Notes: generated from the sequence alone by a model not told the origin. DNA of 64,000 bases from UBA6136 sp041178325 (GCA_041178325.1 JBEGVN010000027.1:34767-98766), one strand, 5' to 3'. Positions 41,239-50,488 are shown, counted from the first letter of the stretch. Made by a program: numbers and translations.

Positions 41239-42897
41239 ATGCGCATTCATCGCGATTCGAAAACTCCACCCTCGCCCTTTTCGCTTCTTCAGTGGCTTGA
41301 TCGTCACTTTCTGGAATTAGCCCGAGAGCTCAGACTCAGTTATCTTCCCCCGCTGATGGTCTATCTGGCGGCAGGGATTTCGGGTCTTACGGGAATTGTC
41401 GGGACATTCTTCGTAAAAGAATATCTTGGTCTTACGGCTGAGTTTCTCGCAGGACTTGCATTTTGGGCGATGCTTCCCTGGACACTGAAGCTTCCAATCG
41501 GACACTTGGTCGACCTGATTTGGCGCTATAAAGGCCTCTTGGTCATCCTTGGCGCAAGCATGATTGCTGTGAGCCTTGGGATTATGGTGGGGCTTCTTGC
41601 AGACCGCCCGCTGATGGAGAGTTATCTTCCTGCGGGTACCTGGTATGTCATCAGCGTTCTTCTGGCTCCCGTCGGTTACGTCATTCAGGATGTGGTTGCC
41701 GATGCCATGACCGTTGAAGCGGTTCCAGGGACCGATTCTGATGGCCGTCTTCTTACAGATGCTCAGCAACGCCTCATGCATTCGACCATGCAAACGCTGG
41801 GTCGGGTATCGACTATTGTGGGGAGTCTGGTCGTAGCCTTAGTAAACGTTTACATGTTCGCGGGTGTTGAAGGTCTCCACGAACTTGAAAAGATCGGCAT
41901 TTATCTTCGCCTTTATGAAATGGCACTTTGCATTCCAGTGATCTCGTGTCTGGGTGTCATTCTCGCATTGACACTTCGTTATCACTACCGCCGTAAGTTG
42001 GTTCGGCTGGGCTACACACGCCACGAAATCGAATCGTTGATGCGCGAACCATCTACCGCGACACGTCCGAATTGGTGGATCCTTGGGGGAGGGCTCTTTT
42101 TTGCACTTGCCTCGATCGGCATTGGCATTGCCAATTTCACCTACGGTCAGGAGCTGATCTTTCTCGTCTCATCAACGGTGATCATCGCTTTGATGATTCG
42201 CATTTCCCGTGAAATGCAAACGGATGCCCGGAATGTCCTCGTGGGCACGGCAATCTTGATCTTCTTCTTTCGTGCGGTGCCGTCTCCAGGCCCTGGTTCC
42301 AGTTGGTGGATGATCGATTCACTCGGCTTTGATCAGTCCTTCATGGCGCGCCTTTCCCTCATCGGTAGTGTCTTAAGCCTGGGTGGACTCTTTCTGTTCA
42401 GGCGTCAAATGGCTGAAAAGCCCGTATCTTCGATTGTGGCATTCCTGACCGTCGTCGGAACGGTTCTCTCCATCCCCACAATCGCCATGTATTACGGCTT
42501 TCACCAATGGACTGCGGCGATGACCAACGGCATTGTGGATGCACGCTTCATTGCCATTGTTGATACCGCCCTTGAGTCACCCTTGGGCCAGATTGCCATG
42601 GTTCCAATGCTGGCCTGGATTGCGCATTCGGCACCCAATCACCTCAAAGCCACTTTCTTTGCGGTCATGGCCTCTTTTACCAACTTGTCTTTGGCTCTGA
42701 GCCAACTGCTGACCAAATATCTCAACAAAATTTATGTGGTGACACGAGAGATTCGTGATCCGGTCAGCGGTCTTGAGACCATGCCTGCAAGCTATCAGGA
42801 TCTCGGGGAATTGCTTATCGTCTCAACTCTACTCGGACTTCTGATTCCGTTTACGGCCATTTGGATTGTTCGCCGATTCCGTCTTCCAAGCGTATGA
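41239..42897 (+). CDS. BT1-family (folate/biopterin-type) MFS membrane transporter
   Basis: A 552-residue polytopic protein with about twelve spans. It fits the BT1 family found in kinetoplastids, plants and cyanobacteria: FFVKEYLGLTAEFLAGLAFW leads into LPWTLKLPIGHLVDLI, and PVGYVIQDVVADAMTVE corresponds to the family's VQDVxVDA-like block. The substrate may be folate or a pteridine, but many bacterial members are untested. It is coupled to the following GTPase gene by a four-base overlap (ATGA), an odd pairing that may be chance. Confidence 0.75.
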   Translation: MRIHRDSKTPPSPFSLLQWLDRHFLELARELRLSYLPPLMVYLAAGISGLTGIVGTFFVKEYLGLTAEFLAGLAFWAMLPWTLKLPIGHLVDLIWRYKGLLVILGASMIAVSLGIMVGLLADRPLMESYLPAGTWYVISVLLAPVGYVIQDVVADAMTVEAVPGTDSDGRLLTDAQQRLMHSTMQTLGRVSTIVGSLVVALVNVYMFAGVEGLHELEKIGIYLRLYEMALCIPVISCLGVILALTLRYHYRRKLVRLGYTRHEIESLMREPSTATRPNWWILGGGLFFALASIGIGIANFTYGQELIFLVSSTVIIALMIRISREMQTDARNVLVGTAILIFFFRAVPSPGPGSSWWMIDSLGFDQSFMARLSLIGSVLSLGGLFLFRRQMAEKPVSSIVAFLTVVGTVLSIPTIAMYYGFHQWTAAMTNGIVDARFIAIVDTALESPLGQIAMVPMLAWIAHSAPNHLKATFFAVMASFTNLSLALSQLLTKYLNKIYVVTREIRDPVSGLETMPASYQDLGELLIVSTLLGLLIPFTAIWIVRRFRLPSV

Positions 42898-44705
42898 GCA
42901 ACACCGGCTTACGGAATGCCATCGTGTACAATCCCGCCAGGTCTTCAACGGATTCAGGCCAATTCACCTCCATGCTTTCATTTCTTCGTCTTCTGCGACA
43001 GCGCTATACGAAGGCAGTTGAGCAGGCGGGAGATCGTGACCCTGAAATCAAATCTGCCTACCCTTCCCTGCTTCAGAGCCTGAGTCTTGCTGAATTCTCT
43101 CTATACAGGGAGTCACTCAAGCTTATTGGTGCGTCAGAACCGCTCCATCTTGGCGTTTTCGGCCCTACCCAATCCGGCAAAAGTTCATTGATTAATTGGG
43201 TCAGTGGTTTGCCCTTGGCCGTACCCAGTCCCTTGGCCGGTTTTACAGTGCATCCGCAAGGGTTTTCAGGCCCCCGTTCACCGGGCTGGCTGGACCGCTT
43301 AGGGGCTTATTTCGAAGGCGCGCAACGTCAATCTTCAAGAACACTGAATGCATCTGATCTCAACGCATTCGGGTTTGATGTTGTAGAGGCCAGTCGACTA
43401 CCCGACTCTCTGGATGGCGTGATTCTTTGGGATACACCTGACTTTGACTCTGTGGCTTCCAATCGGTATCAAGATGCCGTTCTTCGGGTTGCGGCTTTGG
43501 TTGATGTGGTCGTGCTGATCGTCAGCAAAGACAAGTACGGTGATCTTACGGTATGGGAGTTTCTTCGTCTGATTGAGCCTTTGGCTCAACCAACGCTTTT
43601 GGTGATCAACAAAACCGACCCTGAATCCGAAGCAGCGCTTGTGGCGTCCATTCAAAATAAATGGACGAGCTTTCGAAAAGATCCGCTGCCAGAAATCGTT
43701 ACCGTTCCCTACAGTCGTGAATCGGCGCAAAGTGAGATGCAAGAGGCCATGGGGTCTCTCCTACAACCCAAAATCGTGCGCCTGCTGACGGCTGCCAATC
43801 GCCACGAAGGTGCTGCCCAGCGCATGATCGAGGTGCACTGGAACACCTGGGTCCAGCCTGTTCTGGCTGAACACACCCTTAGCTATCACTGGCGGGAGCG
43901 TCTCGATGCCCTTCTGGCTGACTGTATGGAGCGCTATCAGAGGGACTATCTTAATCACCCCAATCATTATGAAACCTTCCAGCGCGCGCTTGCTGAGCTG
44001 CTGACGCTGTTGGAAGTACCTGGTATTGGCAGTGCGCTTCATGCTGCGCGTCGCGTAGTGACCTGGCCCATGCGTCAATTGACGCGTCTCGGACGGGCTG
44101 CTAGCGGTCGGGAAACCCATGTGGATGGTGTGGAGCGGGCCGTACTGCACCAGCTGGCTCAGCATGCGCTGATCCAGCTTTCGGAAGAACTGTTAATTGA
44201 ACAGGGAAAAGACATTGCAGAGCAGCGCTGGCGCGGTGGGCTCAGTCAACAGCTGGGTAATCGGAGGGCGTCGCTCTTGGGGCGATTTGACCAAGCAGCC
44301 CAGGACTATGTCATGGGATTTCGACCCGAGATCGAATCGACCGCGCGTAGTCTCTATGAACACCTTGAGGAACATCCAATGGTCCTCAATAGCCTTCGAG
44401 CCACAAGGGTGACGACCGACGCAGCGGCACTGGGTGTTGCTCTCCATACGGGTGGTATTGGCGTTCAGGACTTTGTGATTGCGCCGGCCATATTGTCGAT
44501 GACGTCGATTCTTACTGAAAGTGCGCTGGGCCACTTTATGGGTCGGGCTCAGGAACAACTCAAGCGCAAGCAATTCGATGCCGTTCGTTCCTTATTTGAA
44601 GAGGCACTTTTGGGACCAATAGCCAGCATTCCAGATGCTATCGATCCCGGACTTCGGATTGGGATTACCCCCGAGCAGCTTGAAACGGCAGCAACCCTGA
44701 GGTAG
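42894..44705 (+). CDS. Dynamin-like large GTPase, first of a pair
   Basis: A 603-residue P-loop GTPase. G1 is GPTQSGKSS (Lys96), the G3 position reads WDTPDFDSV, and G4 is LVINKTDPE. A long alpha-helical region of about 300 residues follows, including a hydrophobic stretch near the end (VIAPAILSMTSILTES), as in bacterial dynamin-like proteins and related membrane-remodelling GTPases. The ATG at 42894 overlaps the transporter stop. Its partner gene begins two bases after its own stop. Paired unequal GTPases are typical of bacterial dynamin systems. A membrane-fission or membrane-stress role is inference. Confidence 0.7.
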   Translation: MSNTGLRNAIVYNPARSSTDSGQFTSMLSFLRLLRQRYTKAVEQAGDRDPEIKSAYPSLLQSLSLAEFSLYRESLKLIGASEPLHLGVFGPTQSGKSSLINWVSGLPLAVPSPLAGFTVHPQGFSGPRSPGWLDRLGAYFEGAQRQSSRTLNASDLNAFGFDVVEASRLPDSLDGVILWDTPDFDSVASNRYQDAVLRVAALVDVVVLIVSKDKYGDLTVWEFLRLIEPLAQPTLLVINKTDPESEAALVASIQNKWTSFRKDPLPEIVTVPYSRESAQSEMQEAMGSLLQPKIVRLLTAANRHEGAAQRMIEVHWNTWVQPVLAEHTLSYHWRERLDALLADCMERYQRDYLNHPNHYETFQRALAELLTLLEVPGIGSALHAARRVVTWPMRQLTRLGRAASGRETHVDGVERAVLHQLAQHALIQLSEELLIEQGKDIAEQRWRGGLSQQLGNRRASLLGRFDQAAQDYVMGFRPEIESTARSLYEHLEEHPMVLNSLRATRVTTDAAALGVALHTGGIGVQDFVIAPAILSMTSILTESALGHFMGRAQEQLKRKQFDAVRSLFEEALLGPIASIPDAIDPGLRIGITPEQLETAATLR

Positions 44706-44707
44706 GC

Positions 44708-46378
44708 ATGGGTTCAGTAATTGCAGGTGGTTTGGCGCGTACTACGCCCCAACTGGATGCCTTCCTTAAAACGGCCATAGAAGCCGAATGGCTCTCCCCT
44801 CAAGATCTCACTGCCTATGATCTGGTGGCCATTCGCAGTCCGGGAAGTCTATTCAATCCAGAAAGTCACCGCCCATTAACCGCGGCCTTTTTCGGCGGTA
44901 CCGGCGTTGGAAAAAGCTCCCTACTCAATCAGCTCGCGGGACAAGAGATAGCCCGAACGGGCATTGAGCGCCCCACCAGCCGGGAAGTATCGATTTATCT
45001 GCATGAGTCGGTCGCATTTCAGCAGCTTCCCAATGATCTTCCCATTTCAGACGTTCGTATGGCGCGGCATGCCAACGAGTCCACGCGGCAGATCCTATGG
45101 ATCGATATGCCGGATATTGACAGTGTGGATTCAGCCAACCGCGACATCGTCCTTCAGTGGCTTCCCCACATTGATGTGTTGATCTATGTGGTCAGTCCGG
45201 AACGTTATCGCGATGACAAGGGCTGGCGTCTATTGAAGGAGTACGGTGGAGATCACGCCTGGATCTTTGTTCTCAATCAATGGGATCGTGGCGAATCGGT
45301 TCAATATGACGATTTCAGGCGTCTCCTCATGGAGGCCGGATTTTCCGACCCGATTGTGCTCAGGACAATTGCCAAGCAACGAACCGATGAGCCACTCGAA
45401 GCCTCGGAGTTGCCGGAGCTTGAACGAATTCTCAGTGAGATTTCATCTCAGCACCTCATGGCTCAGTTGGAAGCGCACGCAGGAATTGCCCGATTGGATG
45501 CCCTGCGAGAGGTCTTGGGCCACTTTGAAATCGCCTTGGGGGCAAATGCTGAATACACGCAGCTTTCCTCCCGATGGCGCGAGATCTGGGAAGAGACCGT
45601 GCGGGATCTGATGGAAGGCATGGAATGGACATTGATTGCCTTAGTCCGAATGTTGTCAGGTCGTATGAGTGATAAGGCCAGTGAAGGGCCTTCTGAAAAT
45701 CCTCAGTCCGCACAACAAACGATGCCGGTGATCTGGGATGAGTGGGCATCAAGTCGCGCACAGGATACGTTAGCCCAGCTATTGGTTACTGCAGGGGAAC
45801 TTGGCTTGCCTCCAAGGCCGCTCAGATTGGCTTTAAACCCCTTCATAGAAACGACGGGCAAACAAGTCGTCCAGCGAGGGCAGCTCAGATTGCGTCAAGC
45901 ACTGGCGCTTCCAGGAAATGCCTTGCAACGAACGGCCATGCGTATTGCAGGCATACTCAGTGTCTTATTGCCATCGCTTGCTTTGGCATGGGCGTCCTAT
46001 CAGGTTGTGTTGGGCTATTACGAGAGTGCAACGCATCATCTGGATTACCTCGGCACTGATTTTGCGATTCACACGCTGCTTTTGATTGGTTTGGCCTGGC
46101 TTGCTCCCTGGTTCATCTATACCCGGCTTCGCCCCTCGGTAGAGGCCAGTGCTCTCAAGGGACTGAGGACGGGCATTCGGCAGGCGCTCGATGCAGCGGG
46201 CGAAGGCGTACTAGGGACGCTTGAACAGACCGCAACGGCGCATCAGGGTGTCCTGAGCGCACTACGCGAGATTCAAGTGATGATCGAAAAGGAGGCCGCT
46301 CAGGCCAATCGAGACTATGCGCCGCTTGTGCGACGCATGATTGCGAGGGGCGGAACGCCCCCCGAAAACAAAGACTAG
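44708..46378 (+). CDS. Dynamin-like large GTPase, second of a pair, membrane-anchored
   Basis: A 556-residue GTPase. G1 is GGTGVGKSS (residues 63-71), G3 is WIDMPDIDSV, G4 is VLNQWDRGE, where NQWD takes the place of NKxD. Two transmembrane helices near residues 415-435 and 455-475 (ILSVLLPSLALAWASY and LLLIGLAWLAPWFIYTRL) form a paddle-like hairpin, followed by a helical tail. The D-P/M-P-D-x-D-S-V G3 sequence is shared with its upstream neighbour, so the two are homologous and may form a hetero-oligomer. The last four bases overlap the end of the convergent rubredoxin gene. Confidence 0.7.
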   Translation: MGSVIAGGLARTTPQLDAFLKTAIEAEWLSPQDLTAYDLVAIRSPGSLFNPESHRPLTAAFFGGTGVGKSSLLNQLAGQEIARTGIERPTSREVSIYLHESVAFQQLPNDLPISDVRMARHANESTRQILWIDMPDIDSVDSANRDIVLQWLPHIDVLIYVVSPERYRDDKGWRLLKEYGGDHAWIFVLNQWDRGESVQYDDFRRLLMEAGFSDPIVLRTIAKQRTDEPLEASELPELERILSEISSQHLMAQLEAHAGIARLDALREVLGHFEIALGANAEYTQLSSRWREIWEETVRDLMEGMEWTLIALVRMLSGRMSDKASEGPSENPQSAQQTMPVIWDEWASSRAQDTLAQLLVTAGELGLPPRPLRLALNPFIETTGKQVVQRGQLRLRQALALPGNALQRTAMRIAGILSVLLPSLALAWASYQVVLGYYESATHHLDYLGTDFAIHTLLLIGLAWLAPWFIYTRLRPSVEASALKGLRTGIRQALDAAGEGVLGTLEQTATAHQGVLSALREIQVMIEKEAAQANRDYAPLVRRMIARGGTPPENKD

Positions 46379-46545
46379 TCCATCAGATCGAAATACGTCT
46401 TGTCGACACCACATTCCGGGCAATACCAGTCATCCGGGATGTCGGCATAACGGGTGCCTGGCTCAAGGCCCGAATCCGGGTCACCCAGCTCTTCGTCATA
46501 AATCCAGCCGCAGGCCGTGCAGATATATTTCTTGTAATCGCTCAT
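46375..46545 (-). CDS. Rubredoxin
   Basis: A 56-residue iron protein that carries single electrons in the cytoplasm. It begins MSDYKKYICTACGWIYDEE and has both Cys-x-x-Cys knuckles: Cys9/Cys12 and Cys42/Cys45 in WYCPECG. The central GDPDSGLEPGT and DIPDDW blocks are fully conserved. The four-base 3' overlap with the convergent GTPase gene leaves no room for a terminator between them. Rubredoxins serve alkane hydroxylases, oxidative-stress enzymes or rubredoxin:oxygen oxidoreductases; no partner is adjacent. Confidence 0.95.
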   Translation of the reverse strand: MSDYKKYICTACGWIYDEELGDPDSGLEPGTRYADIPDDWYCPECGVDKTYFDLMD

Positions 46546-46601
46546 GGGTCAATTTTGTCCGAGGGTGGTTAAAGAAGTATCCCGACCGGGGTGGTCCGGG
46601 G

Positions 46602-47027
46602 TTAAAGGAAAAAAAGATAAACAAGATAGAACAGGCTAATAGCGGTCAGACTGATCCAATGTTCGAGGGCGTGAATTTTGAGCCATGACCTGAAATAGGC
46701 CCACGATCTAAAGGTCTTGCGAATCTTTCGTTTTATCGTGAGATAGAGCCACGTACTCAGGATAAGAAAGGCAGTCAGTCCCAACCAGGCCGTATACATT
46801 TGGCCTTCATGCTCTTCGAGATGGAAGGCATGGATGAGTAATTCTTCTGTGGCCAACTCAAGGTATTCGAGCAGGATGTGTAGAACATGCAGGGAGATGC
46901 CAAGAACATCATCCCAGAAAAAGAAGACCAGAACAGCCAGAGTCCAGATCAGAAATTTTTGTCGGGACCTGGTGACAGAGTCCGGAACGTGAACGCCTTC
47001 TGGGTCGTTGGTTGGTGCTTCGCTCAT
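46602..47027 (-). CDS. Small His-rich membrane protein of unknown function
   Basis: A 141-residue protein that I do not recognise. It has a polar N terminus and about three hydrophobic spans (FLIWTLAVLVFFFWDDVLGI, YTAWLGLTAFLILSTWLYLTI, LEHWISLTAISLFYLVYLFFL). The stretch between the first two is rich in His and Glu (LLIHAFHLEEHEGQ) and might bind metal. A basic loop (KRKIRKTFRSW) suggests which side is cytoplasmic. It lies between the rubredoxin and moeB genes on the same strand, 56 and 36 bases away, so co-transcription is possible. Confidence 0.65.
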   Translation of the reverse strand: MSEAPTNDPEGVHVPDSVTRSRQKFLIWTLAVLVFFFWDDVLGISLHVLHILLEYLELATEELLIHAFHLEEHEGQMYTAWLGLTAFLILSTWLYLTIKRKIRKTFRSWAYFRSWLKIHALEHWISLTAISLFYLVYLFFL

Positions 47028-47063
47028 CGCGGGTAATCACTAGACCTTGGGTTCAGGAAAGTT

Positions 47064-47858
47064 TCAAATCATCCGCCCGCAGGTGGGACAATCCGGGTTT
47101 CTTCTCAGTCGCAGCCGATTCCATTCCAGTCGCCATGCATCAAAGATCAGGAGATGGCCGGTCATAACCGATTCCGGATTGACCAGATACTTGATAGCCT
47201 CGAGTGCCTGCATGCTTCCGATGATTCCCGGCAAAGGAGCCACGACCCCATTGCGACTACATGAATCCATTGATTCATTGACATCTTGGTAGAGGCAATT
47301 GTAGCAAGGACTTTCAGGCCTCGCAGGATCATATACGGCAATTTGTCCTTCAAATCGTATGACAGCCCCGCTGACCAGTGCCGTTCCGGTCTGAACGCAG
47401 ACGCGATTGATCATGAATCGTGTGGTCAGGTTATCGGTACAGTCGAGGATCAGGTCGACCCTATCGGCAATGGCTTTCAGTTCAGTTTCATCCAGGCGCT
47501 GATCAATCAGTTCATAGAGTAGGTCCGGATTTAAAGACGTGAGGACCTCTGCGGCAGATAGTGTCTTTTTTCGACCGACGTCGGGCGTACCGTGCAGTAT
47601 TTGACGCTGAAGATTGCTGAGATCGACGACATCATCGTCACAAAGGATCAGTCGACCAACTCCCGCGCTGGCAAGATACATGGCTGCGGGTGAGCCAAGA
47701 CCTCCTAGACCCACCACCAGAACACGGCTAGCGAGCAACTTATCCTGCCCTTCTATGTCAATCTGAGGGAGCAGTAGGTGTCTGCTGTAGCGAAGCAGTT
47801 GGTTATCATCCATGGTCTTTGCGTTGTCGGTGTTGAGGCAATGTGATGTGCGTCCCAT
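47064..47858 (-). CDS. moeB: MoeB/ThiF-family adenylyltransferase (E1-like)
   Basis: A 264-residue E1-like enzyme that adenylates the C-terminal Gly of a sulfur-carrier protein such as MoaD or ThiS. It has the nucleotide-binding VVGLGGLGSPAA, the DLSNLQRQILH and DCTDNLTTRFMIN blocks, and zinc-site Cys pairs CYNC and CPTC. No rhodanese domain follows. The ATG at 47858 has AGAGGG upstream; homology would also allow ATG at 47813 (MDDNQLLRYSRHLLLP). Whether it serves molybdopterin, thiamine or both cannot be told here. Confidence 0.88.
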   Translation of the reverse strand: MGRTSHCLNTDNAKTMDDNQLLRYSRHLLLPQIDIEGQDKLLASRVLVVGLGGLGSPAAMYLASAGVGRLILCDDDVVDLSNLQRQILHGTPDVGRKKTLSAAEVLTSLNPDLLYELIDQRLDETELKAIADRVDLILDCTDNLTTRFMINRVCVQTGTALVSGAVIRFEGQIAVYDPARPESPCYNCLYQDVNESMDSCSRNGVVAPLPGIIGSMQALEAIKYLVNPESVMTGHLLIFDAWRLEWNRLRLRRNPDCPTCGRMI

Positions 47859-47920
47859 CAAGCCCTCTAATGTAATATCATTAGCAAGTTAATTAAATGT
47901 CCACACACCTCAAATAGAGC

Positions 47921-48265
47921 ATGAAGCGGATTCTGGTCATTGGTCTCCTGACATTCACCTTCCCGGTATACGCCGAGCCTCCAGAGCCAGCTCCGGGCGC
48001 AACGATACCGTTGGACCAGCCTGATCTGCCTGCACCCGTGGAAAGTGGTAAACCCATGGATCCCGACGTCACCATCATCCGAAAAGGTGAGGAAACGATT
48101 GAGGAACATCGGGAAAATGGTCAGGTTTACATGATCAAGGTCAATCCATCGGTCGGTTTCCCCTACTCCTGGGTCGACATGGATCGTGATGGCACGTTGG
48201 ATTCCATGCACAACGACAATACCCGCGGGATGAACATCAACCGCTGGACCCTCTTTAGCTGGTGA
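47921..48265 (+). CDS. DUF2782 small exported protein
   Basis: A 114-residue protein with a signal peptide (ILVIGLLTFTFPVYA), a Pro-rich segment and the DUF2782 domain: DVTIIRKGEETIEEHRENGQ followed by YMIKVNPSVGFPYSWVDMDRDG and NINRWTLFSW at the end. The family is almost confined to gammaproteobacteria and has no known function; it is often found beside polA or thrB, neither of which is here. It lies divergent from moeB and 43 bases before gshA. Confidence 0.82.
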   Translation: MKRILVIGLLTFTFPVYAEPPEPAPGATIPLDQPDLPAPVESGKPMDPDVTIIRKGEETIEEHRENGQVYMIKVNPSVGFPYSWVDMDRDGTLDSMHNDNTRGMNINRWTLFSW

Positions 48266-48308
48266 GCCCAGCGCGTTGGCGCTGAGCTTGCTTACATCGG
48301 TCTATTTC

Positions 48309-49880
48309 ATGTCATTCAGTATTCGTTTTGACCGGTTTGTCGGAGCCGGATTGACTCCATTGTTGCGAGGTGGGCTCAAGGGTCTTGAAAAGGAAAGTCT
48401 TAGACTGGATGCTGATGGTCATATTGCAAGGACCCCGCACCCCTTGAGTCTGGGCTCTGCCCTCACGCACCCTCAAATTACGACAGATTATTCGGAAGCC
48501 CTCATCGAGCTGATCACACCGGCATTTGATGACGCGGAAATGACCTTACAGGCGCTTTCGGACATCCACCGCTTTGTTCTCGGGGATCTGGGCGACGAGG
48601 TGTTGCTCGCAACCTCCATGCCTATCGGAATCGACGGCGATGACAGCATTCCCATTGCCCAATATGGATCATCCAATATTGGCAAGATGAAGCACGTCTA
48701 TCGGCAAGGGCTTTCCTGGCGCTACGGACGCACCATGCAGGCCATTGCGGGACTTCACTACAACTATTCCTTTCCCGAGGCTTTATGGCCTGCCCTGCTG
48801 GCGCTTGAAGCGCCAGAAAAGTCCCTTCAGGACGGCATCAATGAGGCCTATTTTGGTGTCGTAAGGAACGTGCATCGCTACGGTTGGTTGCTGATTTATC
48901 TTTTTGGCAACTCGCCTGCTCTGGATAAGCAATTCTTCAAAGGACGTGAACTTCTTGCCAATCGGTTCGAGCCTCTGGACCCTGAGACCTTTTGCTGGCC
49001 GCATGCCACTTCCTTAAGGATGAGTGACATCGGCTACAAGAATGACACGCAAATGGGACTCGACATCTCCTTCGAGAGTCTGGATCAATACGTTGCGAGC
49101 CTTGAATCGGCCATTAATCGTCGACATCCCCCGTATACCGATATCGGAATTAAGATTGATGGCGAGTACCGTCAGTTAAACGACAACATTCTGCAGATCG
49201 AGAACGAGTACTACAGCCCGGTCCGTCCCAAGCAGATTGCACAGTCCGGCGAAAAACCCACCTTGGCACTTCGAAAGCGCGGTGTTCGCTATCTTGAGCT
49301 TCGGGCCATGGATCTCCAATGTCATGAATCAGCCGGAATCAGTCTGGAGGCGATGCATTTTTTGGAGATTTTCACCTTGTGGTGTTTGATCAAAGATAGC
49401 CCTCCCCTCACTGATGAAGCCAAGTCCGCGGCCAGTCGCAATCATCTTGCTGTGGCCTGTTGCGGTCGCGGTAGCGACTTCTTCTTGATTCGCGAGGATA
49501 AGGAAGTTCCCCTGGGTCCCTATGCCAACGAAATACTGAGTGAAATGCTGGAAGTGGCGACTGCGTTGGATGATCTGAATGGCCGGAGGATTTACCGGGC
49601 CGCGATTGAAGCGCAGTTGCCTCGTGTGGCTGATGTGACACTGACGCCTTCAGCCAGGATCCTCAGGACCCTTCGGGATGAAAAGATCAGCTTTCGAGAG
49701 TTTGCGCTGGATCTTTCCCGCCGCCATGCAATCCACTGGCGCACGGATGCCCTCAACCACAAAAAGGACGCTGAATTCCGCGCCATTGCTGAATCTTCAT
49801 TGCAACGTCAACGTGAAATCGAAAGCGGGGACCGGGTGGCTTTTGAAGACTTTCTTGACGCCTACTGGCGGCAATCCTAA
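48309..49880 (+). CDS. gshA: Glutamate-cysteine ligase
   Basis: First enzyme of glutathione synthesis, proteobacterial type 1. The 523 residues align with E. coli GshA from the start: GGLKGLEKESLRLDADG, then LGSALTHPQITTDYSEALIELITP with metal- and substrate-binding Glu residues, and later NDNILQIENEYYSPVRPK and RGVRYLELRAMDL. The ATG at 48309 gives the homologous N terminus; the frame extends to a TTG at 48276. Glutathione also feeds formaldehyde detoxification in some methylotrophs, but no such gene is adjacent. Confidence 0.94.
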   Translation: MSFSIRFDRFVGAGLTPLLRGGLKGLEKESLRLDADGHIARTPHPLSLGSALTHPQITTDYSEALIELITPAFDDAEMTLQALSDIHRFVLGDLGDEVLLATSMPIGIDGDDSIPIAQYGSSNIGKMKHVYRQGLSWRYGRTMQAIAGLHYNYSFPEALWPALLALEAPEKSLQDGINEAYFGVVRNVHRYGWLLIYLFGNSPALDKQFFKGRELLANRFEPLDPETFCWPHATSLRMSDIGYKNDTQMGLDISFESLDQYVASLESAINRRHPPYTDIGIKIDGEYRQLNDNILQIENEYYSPVRPKQIAQSGEKPTLALRKRGVRYLELRAMDLQCHESAGISLEAMHFLEIFTLWCLIKDSPPLTDEAKSAASRNHLAVACCGRGSDFFLIREDKEVPLGPYANEILSEMLEVATALDDLNGRRIYRAAIEAQLPRVADVTLTPSARILRTLRDEKISFREFALDLSRRHAIHWRTDALNHKKDAEFRAIAESSLQRQREIESGDRVAFEDFLDAYWRQS

Positions 49881-49906
49881 ATCCCAAATCAGGCTCATCA
49901 CCCAAT

Positions 49907-49938
49907 AAAAAGGGCCGGGCAGATAAACTGCGCGGCCC
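49907..49938 (-). terminator. Intrinsic terminator of the 50001-50387 gene
   Basis: Read on the minus strand, GGGCCG (complement of 49933-49938) pairs with CGGCCC (complement of 49912-49917), followed by TTTTT. On the plus strand, downstream of gshA, the T-run is poor, so it acts mainly for the minus-strand gene. Confidence 0.65.
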
Positions 49939-49955
49939 CTTCATTTACTGTTCAA

Positions 49956-49977
49956 TACGTGACCCTGAGGTCACGTA
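49956..49977. repeat. Perfect 9-bp inverted repeat
   Basis: TACGTGACC (49956-49964) and GGTCACGTA (49969-49977) flank CTGA. It lies between the gshA/small-protein convergent ends, 23 bases beyond the minus-strand gene's stop and before its terminator. It may strengthen transcript ends or bind a dimeric protein. Confidence 0.6.
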
Positions 49978-50000
49978 CCCAGCGAACCTGGAATGAACAA

Positions 50001-50387
50001 TTAGTGCTGGTAGGTGACCTTGCCACTCTGTGCGCCGCTGTTAACTGCTTCAAGAGCAGAAACAACGCCAGTCAGAGTTTCAGCTGCCTTCTTGGTATCG
50101 CCGTTGTAGCACTCTTCCTGAGCAACCTTGATGGTCTTGATTGCATCCTGAAGCGGCTTGCCAGCTGCATCACCAGTGATTTCCTTGTAGTGCTGCTTAG
50201 CTGCCTTGATTTCAGACACGCAAAGGTCCTTGTTACCTGCGGTTGCAGCTGCAAGTGCATCCTTTGCCTTGTTGACGGTCAGCTGCATGTGCTCCTTAAC
50301 GCCTTCTGCGTTTTCAGCAGCGAAAACACTGCCAGAGAATGCGAGTGCGATGAGGGTGGTGCTAACAGCGGTCTTGATCATTTTCAT
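50001..50387 (-). CDS. Small exported alpha-helical protein (SmbP-like)
   Basis: A 128-residue periplasmic protein. The start at 50387 has GGAGGAGAG upstream and a signal peptide (TTLIALAFSGSVFA, cleaved before AENAEG). The mature part is about 105 residues of amphipathic helix with a repeating A..A..H/K pattern (HMQLTVNKAKDALAAATAG, IKAAKQHYKEITG) and two Cys that could pair. The pattern resembles SmbP, the small metal-binding protein of nitrifiers, but His content is much lower, so metal binding is uncertain. Its own promoter, strong ribosome-binding site and terminator suggest high expression as a single-gene unit. Confidence 0.75.
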   Translation of the reverse strand: MKMIKTAVSTTLIALAFSGSVFAAENAEGVKEHMQLTVNKAKDALAAATAGNKDLCVSEIKAAKQHYKEITGDAAGKPLQDAIKTIKVAQEECYNGDTKKAAETLTGVVSALEAVNSGAQSGKVTYQH

Positions 50388-50488
50388 TTTTAATTTTCTC
50401 TCCTCCGGGGTCCCCGTCGGTTCACCGGATACAGTAGTGGATATCCAAGCTGACAGTCGGGGTACGTCCCTTCGCGCCAACTTGACCC

